Positions 1 to 7,273 of a stretch of DNA of 16,777 nt are shown in pieces (within the stretch, counting starts at the first letter, position 1; each line of letters opens with the position of its first letter). The notes under the pieces were generated by a model that made no database searches, was not told where the DNA came from, and saw only the letters and a program-made list of their open reading frames with translations. The DNA comes from Sphingobacteriales bacterium (GTDB lineage: Bacteria > Bacteroidota > Bacteroidia > Sphingobacteriales > Sphingobacteriaceae). The stretch covers positions 1 through 16,777 of the forward strand of contig JAGVEE010000089.1 of NCBI GenBank assembly GCA_020058405.1, read 5' to 3'. Made by a program: the position numbers and the translations under genes.

Positions 1-246
1 ATCAATTGTACCTGGTGAATTTAATACCGTTAGCCCGAACTTAAAAGCAAGCCCGCTTCTAGGCCGAATTTGCGCTTCGTAGCCTTTGGGTAATTCTATA
101 AATAAACCTGTAGGAATTAATATTCGTTGAAGTGGCAACAATATTATTTCCTCCTCAATATTCGCTCTTAAATCCATACCTGCAGAATACAACGTTTCAT
201 AAGCGGGTAATGGATGTTTAGATTGGTTAACTATTTTTACTTCCAT
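1..246 (-). CDS. dut: dUTP diphosphatase (dUTPase), 3' end missing
   Basis: The first 82 residues of a trimeric dUTPase, which hydrolyses dUTP to dUMP and pyrophosphate, keeping uracil out of DNA and supplying dUMP for thymidylate synthesis. The frame reads from ATG at 246 to the window edge without a stop. Motif I (AGMDLRA, residues 22-28) and motif II with the following strand (RPRSGLAFKFGLTVLNSPGT, about 61-80) are intact; the remaining catalytic motifs lie beyond the edge. The full-length family is about 145 residues, so roughly 45% is missing. Its start lies 20 bp inside the 3' end of the flippase gene, so the two are almost certainly co-transcribed. I recall dut beside a flippase and a sugar-nucleotidyltransferase in many Bacteroidota; that is memory, not a search. 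Confidence 0.95.
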   Translation of the reverse strand, partial: MEVKIVNQSKHPLPAYETLYSAGMDLRANIEEEIILLPLQRILIPTGLFIELPKGYEAQIRPRSGLAFKFGLTVLNSPGTID

Positions 247-1741
247 CAGAATTTTTACGTAAACTTTTAAATTGAATAAAAGTATAAGCCAAATAAATAA
301 CAAACAAAGTAGTATCTATTAATTGATGTACTAAAAGAGTTGCATCTATTAATAAGATTTTTAAAAACACAGAGCTAAAATAAAACAGCAACATCAATAC
401 CAAATATTTTGCAATGGTTTTAATATCATAAGGCACATGGTAATGCTTTTGTCCTGCAGCATAACAAATTATAGCCATCGAAATATAACATATTGCAGTT
501 GCATAAGCAGAGCCCATGTATCCAAATAAGGGTATTAAAATAATATTTAAAATGATGGTTAAGAATGCCCCTACTAAGGTAATGTACGCACCGTAAATAG
601 TTTTATCACTTATCTTATACCATATAGACAGGTTGATGTAAATACCGAAAAATAAATTTGCAAATAATAATACCGGAACCACTCCTAATCCTTCTCTGTA
701 ACCATTGCCCAGTATAAGCTCTAGCAAATTCATATGCAATACAACACCTAAAAATATTACAGTACAAACAAGTACAAAATACTTCATCACTTTTGCATAT
801 ACTATTGTAGCATCTATATTTTTATTGATAGAAAAAAAGAAAGGTTCTGCAGCCATTCTAAAAGCTTGTATAGCGAGTGTCATAAAAATAGACAGTTTGT
901 ATGCTGCATTATAAATTCCGATCTGTGCTAGTCTTTCTTCTGTTGTTCCGGGTAAATAATATTTCAACAAAATTCTATCCAAGGTTTCATTAGTCATGCC
1001 AGCTAAACCACCAAACAATAAAGGCAATGCGAAAATATAAACGGGTTTCATTTCTTTCCAAACCCATTGTAATTTTGCTTGTATAATTTCTTTATATAAA
1101 AATAGTAAGGTTGAAAATGTAGCAATAAATTGTGCTAAAAATATATAGTAAACTTGGTCAGTTTCCACATAAAAAGAAACCCACAGGCTATCGGGGTGAC
1201 TAGATTTCCAGTACGGACAGAAAAGCAAAAAATAACAATTTAATAATACGTTTATAGTAATTACGGCTATTCGTACTCCCGCAAATTTAATGGGTCTGTT
1301 TTCTAATCTTAGTTTAGCAAATGGGATGGCCGTTATGGCATCAATTCCCATAATTGCTATAAATAAATACAAATATTCTATTCTATATAAATTGCTTGTA
1401 TTGCCTAAGCTTAAGTAAGTAAGCAAGCTTGGAGAGGCTATGTATAACAAGGCACACAGCGTTATGCTAGTAACTAATACACTGCTAAATATTGAATTAT
1501 ATACTTTTGATGGTTCGTTGGATTTGGATGCATAACGAAAGAATGCGGTTTCCATTCCATATAAAAACAAAATATTTAGAAAGGTAACATACGCAAAGAG
1601 TTCACCTACCACTCCATAATCTTGCTGATTGCTCAACACTCTTGTGTGTAATGGAACTAAGGCATAGTTAAGCATTCTTCCAAGAACACTGCTTAACCCG
1701 TAATAAGCGGTTTGCGATGCTAATTTTTTAATGCTAGCCAA
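227..1741 (-). CDS. Wzx-type oligosaccharide flippase (MOP superfamily)
   Basis: A 504-residue, strongly hydrophobic protein with about 12-14 membrane segments throughout its length, the size and layout of MOP-superfamily polysaccharide flippases, which move undecaprenyl-linked glycans across the inner membrane. The N-terminal part (MASIKKLASQTAYYGLSSVL, then a segment ending METAFFRYASK near residue 73) is typical of the Bacteroidota branch. The start is ATG at 1741, 4 bp after the acylphosphatase stop; the stop TAA lies inside the dut start region (20-bp overlap). In an operon with a sugar-nucleotidyltransferase, it most likely exports an O-antigen, capsule or protein-linked glycan precursor. 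The exact substrate cannot be read from sequence. The members most easily confused with it are MATE transporters and MurJ, but the context favours a glycan flippase. Confidence 0.88.
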   Translation of the reverse strand: MASIKKLASQTAYYGLSSVLGRMLNYALVPLHTRVLSNQQDYGVVGELFAYVTFLNILFLYGMETAFFRYASKSNEPSKVYNSIFSSVLVTSITLCALLYIASPSLLTYLSLGNTSNLYRIEYLYLFIAIMGIDAITAIPFAKLRLENRPIKFAGVRIAVITINVLLNCYFLLFCPYWKSSHPDSLWVSFYVETDQVYYIFLAQFIATFSTLLFLYKEIIQAKLQWVWKEMKPVYIFALPLLFGGLAGMTNETLDRILLKYYLPGTTEERLAQIGIYNAAYKLSIFMTLAIQAFRMAAEPFFFSINKNIDATIVYAKVMKYFVLVCTVIFLGVVLHMNLLELILGNGYREGLGVVPVLLFANLFFGIYINLSIWYKISDKTIYGAYITLVGAFLTIILNIILIPLFGYMGSAYATAICYISMAIICYAAGQKHYHVPYDIKTIAKYLVLMLLFYFSSVFLKILLIDATLLVHQLIDTTLFVIYLAYTFIQFKSLRKNSDGSKNS

Positions 1742-1745
1742 GCGT

Positions 1746-2015
1746 TTATTTTTTTATGATAAAATTGTTAAAGCCTTGCAATTCGGCTTCCATTTTTTCT
1801 ACTGCTTCCACCTCGGCTCTGTCTGGCCCTTCGTTACACCAATCTAAAAAATTATCAAGTATCCATTCATCTGCCTCCGCTTCAATGTAAACAGTTCCAT
1901 CTTCTTCATTTCTAACAAAACCCCTTACACCCAATTGGTCTGCCACTGCTTTTGTTCCATGTCTAAAAAAAACACCTTGAACTTTTCCGCGGATAATTAT
2001 ATTTATATGTTGCAT
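1746..2015 (-). CDS. acyP: Acylphosphatase
   Basis: An 89-residue protein of the usual acylphosphatase size (90-100). It hydrolyses carboxyl-phosphate bonds such as acetyl-phosphate or 1,3-bisphosphoglycerate in the cytoplasm. The signature GKVQGVFFR (residues 10-18) supplies the phosphate-binding loop and catalytic Arg18; GFVRNEEDGTV (32-42) supplies the catalytic Asn36. The conserved tail motif CNEGPDRAEVEAVE follows. The start ATG at 2015 is one base from the stop of the upstream flavoprotein, and the stop is 4 bp before the flippase ATG, so it is embedded in the operon. No link to sugar metabolism is established; it may be a housekeeping passenger. Confidence 0.95.
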   Translation of the reverse strand: MQHINIIIRGKVQGVFFRHGTKAVADQLGVRGFVRNEEDGTVYIEAEADEWILDNFLDWCNEGPDRAEVEAVEKMEAELQGFNNFIIKK

Positions 2016-2016
2016 G

Positions 2017-2964
2017 TTAAATACTTAATTGTGCTAGCTCTGCTTGTGCCACTCTGAATTCTTGCAACATGTTTTCCATTATTTTTGATGCAGGCAACAC
2101 CTCATTAATCAATCCTGCAATTTGGCCTATTTCTAATTCTCCCTCTACCATGTCGCCTTCAAACATGCCTTTCTTAGCTCTTGCTCTGCCTAGTATTTCG
2201 GCAAGCTCGTGCCTCAATGCACCGCGTTCTTCTGCCTCTGTAATTTTTTGATAAAATTCGTTTTTTATTAATCGAACAGGCACTAGTTTTTTTAATGATA
2301 GCTGCGTTCCACCCTCTTTTGTTTCTACAATTCTTTGTTTGAAATGCTCATGCGCAGATGATTCTACAGATGCCGCAAACCTCGAACCAACTTGCACTCC
2401 CTCCGCACCTAAAGCCATACAAGCTAACATTGCCTTTCCTGTTGCTATTCCTCCTGCAGCAATTAATGGAATCTTTACCGCATCTTTAATCATCGGTATT
2501 AAACACATGGTAGTGGTTTCTTCTTTTCCATTGTGCCCACCGGCTTCAAAACCCTCGGCTACTATGGCATCTACACCTGCCTCTTCACATTTTAATGCAA
2601 ACTTTACATTTGCAATTACATGTACCACTGTAATTCCATGCTCTTTTAATTTTGATGTCCAGGTCATCGGATTTCCGGCCGATGTGAACACAATTTTCAC
2701 TCCTTCTTCAATTATAATATCAATGTGTTTGTCGATATCAGGATACAGCAATGGTAAATTTATTCCATATGGTTTATCAGTTGCTTTTTTACATTTTTGG
2801 ATATGCTCTCTTAATACATCTGGATACATAGAGCCTGCACCAATTAAGCCTAAGCCTCCTGAATTAGAGACAGCCGATGCTAATCTCCAACCACTACACC
2901 AAATCATGCCGGCCTGTATAATCGGGTATTGTATGCCAAATAGGTTTGTAATTCTATTGTTCAT
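2017..2964 (-). CDS. Nitronate monooxygenase / FabK-like FMN enzyme
   Basis: A 315-residue TIM-barrel flavoprotein of the 2-nitropropane dioxygenase superfamily. Members either oxidise toxic nitronates or, as FabK, reduce enoyl-ACP in fatty acid synthesis. The N-terminus RITNLFGIQYPIIQAGM (4-20) and SNSGGLGLIGAG (33-44) form the FMN-binding start; EGFEAGGHNG (137-146) carries the family His144; AAGGIATGKAM (169-179) and GSRF (193-196) bind the FMN phosphate. Length matches both subfamilies. The N-terminal FGIQYPI resembles FabK, but sequence alone does not separate the two activities. The start ATG overlaps the stop of the upstream gene by one base (TAATG), indicating translational coupling. 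Confidence 0.85.
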   Translation of the reverse strand: MNNRITNLFGIQYPIIQAGMIWCSGWRLASAVSNSGGLGLIGAGSMYPDVLREHIQKCKKATDKPYGINLPLLYPDIDKHIDIIIEEGVKIVFTSAGNPMTWTSKLKEHGITVVHVIANVKFALKCEEAGVDAIVAEGFEAGGHNGKEETTTMCLIPMIKDAVKIPLIAAGGIATGKAMLACMALGAEGVQVGSRFAASVESSAHEHFKQRIVETKEGGTQLSLKKLVPVRLIKNEFYQKITEAEERGALRHELAEILGRARAKKGMFEGDMVEGELEIGQIAGLINEVLPASKIMENMLQEFRVAQAELAQLSI

Positions 2965-3647
2965 TATTTTTTTGTTGGCTCAAATTTAAAGGTCATGTAA
3001 TACAACTGACGAACTTCTCCAGATTTTCTGGCAGCCACCCATCTCGGCATTAAATTTATAATTCTTAACACCTCTTCGTCACATCCATAGCCTAAGCCTT
3101 TAATTATTTTTCTGCTTTCTTTTTCTGGGTAACCATTTGCTCCAATTACAAAAGAGGCAATTACAGTACCACTAATGTCAAACTCTTTGGCAACATTTGG
3201 GTAACGTAAATTTGCAGCAATAAAATCTCTGTATTCTGTTGGGCCACCAACAAATAAAGGCACTTGCGATAAATCTTTGTAAAAATTAGTGTCTACACCA
3301 GCTTGTATTAAAAAATGTTTTGCCAAGGTATCTGGGCGCGAAAACATTACTAAACCTGTGGTATAATTATATCTGAAATTAATTTTTGTGCTATCATCAT
3401 AAAACGACCAAACACCAGTTCGTACATTGTCTTTGAACGAACCCTGTTTTATCATTTTACCATTTTTTGAATTAAATCTTGCATAAAACCCAAGTTTGGT
3501 AACTGTTGTAGAATCTTGTGTATCATACTCCTCTACTAAATACTTAGTTACTTTATGATATACTTTTTTTCGATATAAACTTTGTGCTGAAACACTGATA
3601 CTGATTAATGATATAAAACTTAAAATGAGGATTTTTTTAATAGACAT
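2964..3647 (-). CDS. Exported TonB C-terminal domain protein
   Basis: A 227-residue protein with a cleavable signal peptide (MSIKKILILSFISLISISVS, cleavage likely at SAQ|S near residue 22). Residues about 50-110 hold a MORN/YwqK-like stretch (NGKMIKQGSFKDNVRTGVWS). The C-terminal 90 residues are a TonB_C fold: FIAANLRYPNVAKEFDISGT, then a central ANGYPEKESR and the end YYMTFKFEPTKK. It lacks the uncleaved N-terminal anchor and Pro-rich linker of energy-transducing TonB, and no exbB/exbD lies nearby. It is therefore probably a periplasmic protein that uses the TonB_C fold for binding. Such proteins are common in Bacteroidota and usually uncharacterised. It sits 39 bp after the nucleotidyltransferase and overlaps the flavoprotein start by one base. 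Confidence 0.85.
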   Translation of the reverse strand: MSIKKILILSFISLISISVSAQSLYRKKVYHKVTKYLVEEYDTQDSTTVTKLGFYARFNSKNGKMIKQGSFKDNVRTGVWSFYDDSTKINFRYNYTTGLVMFSRPDTLAKHFLIQAGVDTNFYKDLSQVPLFVGGPTEYRDFIAANLRYPNVAKEFDISGTVIASFVIGANGYPEKESRKIIKGLGYGCDEEVLRIINLMPRWVAARKSGEVRQLYYMTFKFEPTKK

Positions 3648-3661
3648 ATTTGATTGAATTG

Positions 3662-3693
3662 TGAATTTTAAATTATGAATTTTAAATTATGAA
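3662..3693. repeat. Short AT-rich tandem repeat, 14-bp unit
   Basis: The unit TGAATTTTAAATTA occurs twice back to back (3662-3675 and 3676-3689) followed by a partial third copy TGAA. It fills the 39-bp gap between two operon genes, and its second copy includes the stop codon of the nucleotidyltransferase (3687-3689). It looks like slippage-derived spacer DNA. Confidence 0.75.
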
Positions 3694-4676
3694 AAACTTA
3701 TTTCGGTGCTATCTCCTAAATTTAAACTTTGACTTAAGCCTTTAAGTGAGGCATCACTACCTACCAATGAATCTTGAAGTACTACATCTTCTAATTGTGA
3801 AAACGAACCTATAATTGAATTTTCCAAAATTGAATGATCTACGTAAGTGTTTTCGCCAATAGAAACATTGGGGCCAATAATAGAATTCTGAATTCTACAA
3901 TTAGCAGCTATACTAACGGGTGGAATGATGATTGTATTGTTGAAAGCATATGATTCTTTGAGGTCTTGTCTGCTCAATAACATCGCATTTGTAGCTAACA
4001 ATACTTCTTTCTTTCCACAATCGTACCACTCTTCTACTTTAAACGATTTTATTTTTGCACCCTTTTCAACCATGTGCATTAAGGCATCTGTTAATTGAAA
4101 TTCGTTATAGGTTCTTAAATTATTTTTGATGTTTTCATCTAACGTATTCATCAATAATTTACCTTCTTTTATTTTATATAAACCTACCATTGCCATGTTT
4201 GATTTTGGAATGATTGGTTTCTCTACTAATCGTGTAATAAAACCTTCGTCGTCGGTTTCTACTACTCCAAAGTTCCTTGGGTCTTCTACTTTTTTTACAC
4301 CGATTGCGGAAAAAGGTAAGTTTATAAACTCATTTAAGTGTACATCAAAAATAGTATCACCTAATACAATTAGTAATTGATCGTTGGCATCCACAAATTC
4401 TTTGGCTGTCCAGATAGCATGACCAATACCTTCTTTTTGTGCTTGTACTACAAAATGTTTATTTAGTTCGGGATATTTTTCAATTACATACGACTGAATT
4501 TTATCACCTAAATAGCCAATCACAAAAATAAATTCATTGATGCCAACTTCTTTTAAACTGTCGATTATATGACCTAAAATTGGTTTGCCAGCTACAGGAA
4601 CCAAGGCTTTTGGTTGTGTGTGGGTATGCGGGCGTAATCGACTGCCAATACCGGCTACGGGGATAATTGCTTTCAT
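3687..4676 (-). CDS. Sugar-phosphate nucleotidyltransferase with left-handed beta-helix tail
   Basis: A 329-residue NTP transferase that activates a sugar 1-phosphate to an NDP-sugar. The Rossmann-like catalytic domain (about 1-235) has the signature AGIGSRLRPHTHTQPKALVP (8-27), with Arg13 and Lys23 in the nucleotide site. VLGDTIF (104-110) gives metal-binding Asp107, EKP (152-154) contacts sugar, and EWYDCGKKE (216-224) carries the second metal Asp219. The tail (about 255-312) has hexapeptide-type turns (NSIIGPNVSIGENTYVDHS), predicting a short left-handed beta helix as in long glucose-1-phosphate thymidylyltransferases or GlmU. The exact nucleotide and sugar are not determinable; glucose-1-P thymidylyl- or uridylyltransferase is most likely. 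It is the first gene of the minus operon ending in flippase and dut. Confidence 0.88.
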   Translation of the reverse strand: MKAIIPVAGIGSRLRPHTHTQPKALVPVAGKPILGHIIDSLKEVGINEFIFVIGYLGDKIQSYVIEKYPELNKHFVVQAQKEGIGHAIWTAKEFVDANDQLLIVLGDTIFDVHLNEFINLPFSAIGVKKVEDPRNFGVVETDDEGFITRLVEKPIIPKSNMAMVGLYKIKEGKLLMNTLDENIKNNLRTYNEFQLTDALMHMVEKGAKIKSFKVEEWYDCGKKEVLLATNAMLLSRQDLKESYAFNNTIIIPPVSIAANCRIQNSIIGPNVSIGENTYVDHSILENSIIGSFSQLEDVVLQDSLVGSDASLKGLSQSLNLGDSTEISFS

Positions 4677-4697
4677 TTGGAAAATCGTTTCTAAGGT

Positions 4698-4730
4698 CGA
4701 AGTTACAATAATTTACTATTGTAACGAAAT
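4698..4730 (-). promoter_or_regulatory. Candidate Bacteroidota promoter for the nucleotidyltransferase operon
   Basis: On the minus strand the octamer TAACTTCG (4705 to 4698) fits the Bacteroidota -7 element TAnnTTTG with one mismatch, about 22 bp before the ATG at 4676. A weak TTTC at 4730-4727, some 21 bp upstream, could be the -33 element. The inverted repeat at 4702-4725 lies between and over these elements. This is a by-eye match only. Confidence 0.35.
4702..4725. promoter_or_regulatory. Perfect 9-bp inverted repeat, candidate operator
   Basis: GTTACAATA, six bases, then TATTGTAAC: a perfect 9+6+9 palindrome in the 89-bp gap between the divergent nucleotidyltransferase operon and glyA. 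The two arms are 15 bp apart start to start, as expected for a dimeric regulator binding DNA. It overlaps the putative -7 element of the leftward promoter. No matching regulator gene lies in this window. It could also be a weak RNA hairpin, but the spacing from both genes fits an operator better. Confidence 0.5.
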
Positions 4731-4765
4731 GAACCTTTTTTGGTAAAAATATGTATTTTTAAGGC

Positions 4766-6037
4766 ATGAAAAGAGATCAGCAAATATTTAAACTCATAGA
4801 GAAAGAAGCACATCGCCAAGAAGAAGGCCTTGAATTGATAGCTTCAGAGAATTTTGTAAGCACACAAGTAATGGAGGCACAAGGTTCGTGCCTAACAAAT
4901 AAATACGCAGAAGGCTTACCAGGCAAGAGATATTACGGAGGTTGTGAAGTGGTAGATCAAGTAGAACAGTTAGCTATTGATAGAGTGAAACAACTATTTG
5001 GAGCAGCATGGGCTAACGTTCAACCTCACTCTGGAGCTCAAGCTAATGCTGCTGTAATGTTGGCAGTATTAAAACCAGGTGATAAAATATTAGGTTTCGA
5101 CCTTTCACATGGTGGGCATTTAACTCATGGTTCTCCAGTAAATTTTTCTGGCCAATTATACAAGCCAAGTTTTTATGGGGTAGAAAAAGAAACGGGATTA
5201 ATAAACTATGCGAAATTTGAAAAAATTGCAATAGAAGAAAAACCGAAATTAATAATTTGCGGAGCTTCTGCTTATTCACGCGATTGGGATTATAAACGTA
5301 TGCGCAAAGTAGCCAACAAAGTGGGTGCTTTATTATTGGCAGATATTTCACATCCATCAGGATTAATTGCTCGTGGATTATTAAACGATCCGCTTCCACA
5401 TTGCCATATTGTAACTACCACTACTCACAAAACATTAAGAGGACCTCGTGGTGGACTTATTATGATGGGAAAAGATTTTGAGAATCCTTGGGGAATTAAA
5501 ACACCCAAAGGTGAAGTAAAAATGATGTCTGCGATGTTAGATGGAGCTGTATTCCCAGGTACACAAGGCGGACCATTAGAGCATGTAATTGCAGCAAAAG
5601 CTGTAGCCTTTGGCGAAGCACTAAGCGACCAGTATTTTAAATATATATTACAAGTAAAGAAGAATGCTCAAGCAATGGCAAAAGCATTTATGAATAGAGG
5701 TTACCAAATAATTTCTGGCGGTACCGATAATCACTTAATGTTAATTGATCTTCGAAATAAAAACATAACTGGTAAAACTGCAGAAAATGCATTGGTAAAA
5801 GCGGATATCACCATCAATAAAAACATGGTGCCATTTGATGATAAATCTCCATTTGTAACTTCTGGTATTCGTATTGGAACAGCAGCTATAACAAGCAGAG
5901 GAATGAAAGAAAAACACATGGATAAAATAGTTTCTCTAATTGATGCTGTGTTAATGAATCCTGAAGATGAAAAGACATTGAAGAAAGTGAAGAAAGATGT
6001 GAATACTTGGATGAAAGACTTTCCTCTTTATAAGTAA
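4766..6037 (+). CDS. glyA: Serine hydroxymethyltransferase
   Basis: A complete 423-residue PLP enzyme that interconverts serine and glycine with tetrahydrofolate and 5,10-methylene-THF, the main source of one-carbon units. ELIASENF (23-30), TNKYAEGLPGKRYYGGCEVV (44-63), the HSGAQAN loop (88-94) and FDLSHGGHLTHG (111-122) are canonical. ADISHPSGLIA (192-202) holds the Asp that pairs with the PLP pyridine nitrogen, and TTTTHKTLRGPRGG (217-230) holds Schiff-base Lys222. The C-terminal domain has FVTSGIRIGTAAITSRGM. Length is normal. The start ATG at 4766 agrees with family N-termini. The next gene starts 3 bp after the stop, so glyA is the promoter-proximal gene of a three-gene plus-strand unit. 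A functional link to the next two genes is not obvious. Confidence 0.98.
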   Translation: MKRDQQIFKLIEKEAHRQEEGLELIASENFVSTQVMEAQGSCLTNKYAEGLPGKRYYGGCEVVDQVEQLAIDRVKQLFGAAWANVQPHSGAQANAAVMLAVLKPGDKILGFDLSHGGHLTHGSPVNFSGQLYKPSFYGVEKETGLINYAKFEKIAIEEKPKLIICGASAYSRDWDYKRMRKVANKVGALLLADISHPSGLIARGLLNDPLPHCHIVTTTTHKTLRGPRGGLIMMGKDFENPWGIKTPKGEVKMMSAMLDGAVFPGTQGGPLEHVIAAKAVAFGEALSDQYFKYILQVKKNAQAMAKAFMNRGYQIISGGTDNHLMLIDLRNKNITGKTAENALVKADITINKNMVPFDDKSPFVTSGIRIGTAAITSRGMKEKHMDKIVSLIDAVLMNPEDEKTLKKVKKDVNTWMKDFPLYK

Positions 6038-6040
6038 TTG

Positions 6041-7273
6041 ATGAATAAAAAACTCTCTTTCATAGTCGTCACTTTTTTAAGTATGTTACATTTTGCTTAT
6101 GCGCAAGATATAGACTCATTATATAAAGAAGCGAGGAAATATGGATTTTCGGGTGATCGTTCAAAAGCAAAGTCTATTGCAAAAACAGCAATAGACTTAA
6201 GCCCAAATTATTTAGAAATTCAGGTTTTTCTTGGCAGACTTTATACATGGGATCAACAATATGATAGTGCAAGAACTTATTTTAATGGGGTTATTTCCAA
6301 ACAAGAAAATTACATAGATGCTTATTCTGCATTGTGCGATTTAGAACTGTGGACCGACAATTATTCTGTCGCTTTGACAGTTGCTAATAATGCTTTAAAA
6401 TACGACTCCACTAGTGCAGATATTTTACTCAGAAAATCTAAAGCGCTGATAAATTTAAACAGACTAGAAGATGCAAGTAATACAATGAATTTTGCTCTAA
6501 AATACAATAAAAAAGAACCACAATTATTTGAATATAACGAGCTCATAAAACGAAAAATTCAGCGTAATAAAATTTCTATAAACTACGATCACGACCAGTT
6601 TAACAAAACATTTAGTCCTTGGAATTTATACAGCCTCGCATATACACGAAGTACAAATAATTTGGGATCTATCATTACAAGACTTAATCGTGCAGAACGT
6701 TTTGGAGTTACTGGAAATCAAATAGAGTTAGATTGGTATCCAAGTATCGGCGATAAAATGTATATGTATCTAAATGGAGGCTATTCCGATGTAAGTATTT
6801 TCCCAACTTACAAGTGGGGGGCATCTATATATAGAGCTTTACCTAAATCTTTTGAGGCTGAACTCGGCATTAGGTACCTGCGTTTTAGTAACACCACTTG
6901 GGTTTACACAGCATCCATTGGTAAATACTGGAAAAATTTCTGGTTTTCTTTACGACCAAATTATATACCAAGTTCAGTGGGCTCATCAGGGTCCTTAACA
7001 TTAAGTACTCGTTATTACTTAGGTGATGCAAATAATTATATTGGAATAATTGCAGGCTCTGGTATTTCTGCAGATGAGGTCCGAATTAATAGAAATGATG
7101 GCCTGCCAAATAGTTTTTTGCTCAAATCTAGCAGAATTAGACTCACGTATCAGAGACCATTTAAACGAAATTTTATAGCTGGTATTGGAATTGGCGTCTC
7201 AGAAGAAGAAACCTCGTTCTCTGGTTACAGAACAAATTATAATTTCAATATAAATTTTGAAAAGATTTTTTAA
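6041..7273 (+). CDS. TPR plus YaiO-type outer-membrane beta-barrel protein
   Basis: A 410-residue exported protein. I chose ATG at 6041; a TTG one codon upstream at 6038 abuts the glyA stop and is less likely. The signal peptide is MNKKLSFIVVTFLSMLHFAY with cleavage near AYA|Q (21/22). Residues about 24-170 are tetratricopeptide helices, recognisable from repeated A-x-SPNYLEIQVFLGRLY-like units. From about 178 the sequence alternates as beta strands rich in Tyr, Trp and Arg (LYSLAYTRSTNNLGSIITRL, LDWYPSIGDKMYMYLNGGYS) and ends in an aromatic final strand with terminal Phe, as in an OM barrel of the YaiO family. E. coli yaiO lies by the GT2 gene yaiP, and PgaA has the same TPR-plus-barrel layout for poly-GlcNAc export. 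With the GT2 nearby, it is probably the exporter of the locus. Confidence 0.85.
   Translation: MNKKLSFIVVTFLSMLHFAYAQDIDSLYKEARKYGFSGDRSKAKSIAKTAIDLSPNYLEIQVFLGRLYTWDQQYDSARTYFNGVISKQENYIDAYSALCDLELWTDNYSVALTVANNALKYDSTSADILLRKSKALINLNRLEDASNTMNFALKYNKKEPQLFEYNELIKRKIQRNKISINYDHDQFNKTFSPWNLYSLAYTRSTNNLGSIITRLNRAERFGVTGNQIELDWYPSIGDKMYMYLNGGYSDVSIFPTYKWGASIYRALPKSFEAELGIRYLRFSNTTWVYTASIGKYWKNFWFSLRPNYIPSSVGSSGSLTLSTRYYLGDANNYIGIIAGSGISADEVRINRNDGLPNSFLLKSSRIRLTYQRPFKRNFIAGIGIGVSEEETSFSGYRTNYNFNINFEKIF

Noticed and set aside
2339..2989. A 216-codon plus-strand open frame
   Set aside because: It lies antisense within the well-supported flavoprotein gene, has biased Cys/Pro/Ser composition typical of mirrored frames, and no recognisable domain.
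2964..3647. A true energy-transducing TonB
   Set aside because: The N-terminus is a cleavable signal peptide, there is no Pro-rich spacer, and no exbB or exbD is nearby.
5043..5399. A 118-codon minus-strand open frame
   Set aside because: It is fully antisense to glyA, and its Leu/His-rich translation matches nothing recognisable.
6038..6040. TTG as start of the YaiO-like gene
   Set aside because: The ATG three bases later gives a normal lipid-free signal peptide; TTG adds only one residue.
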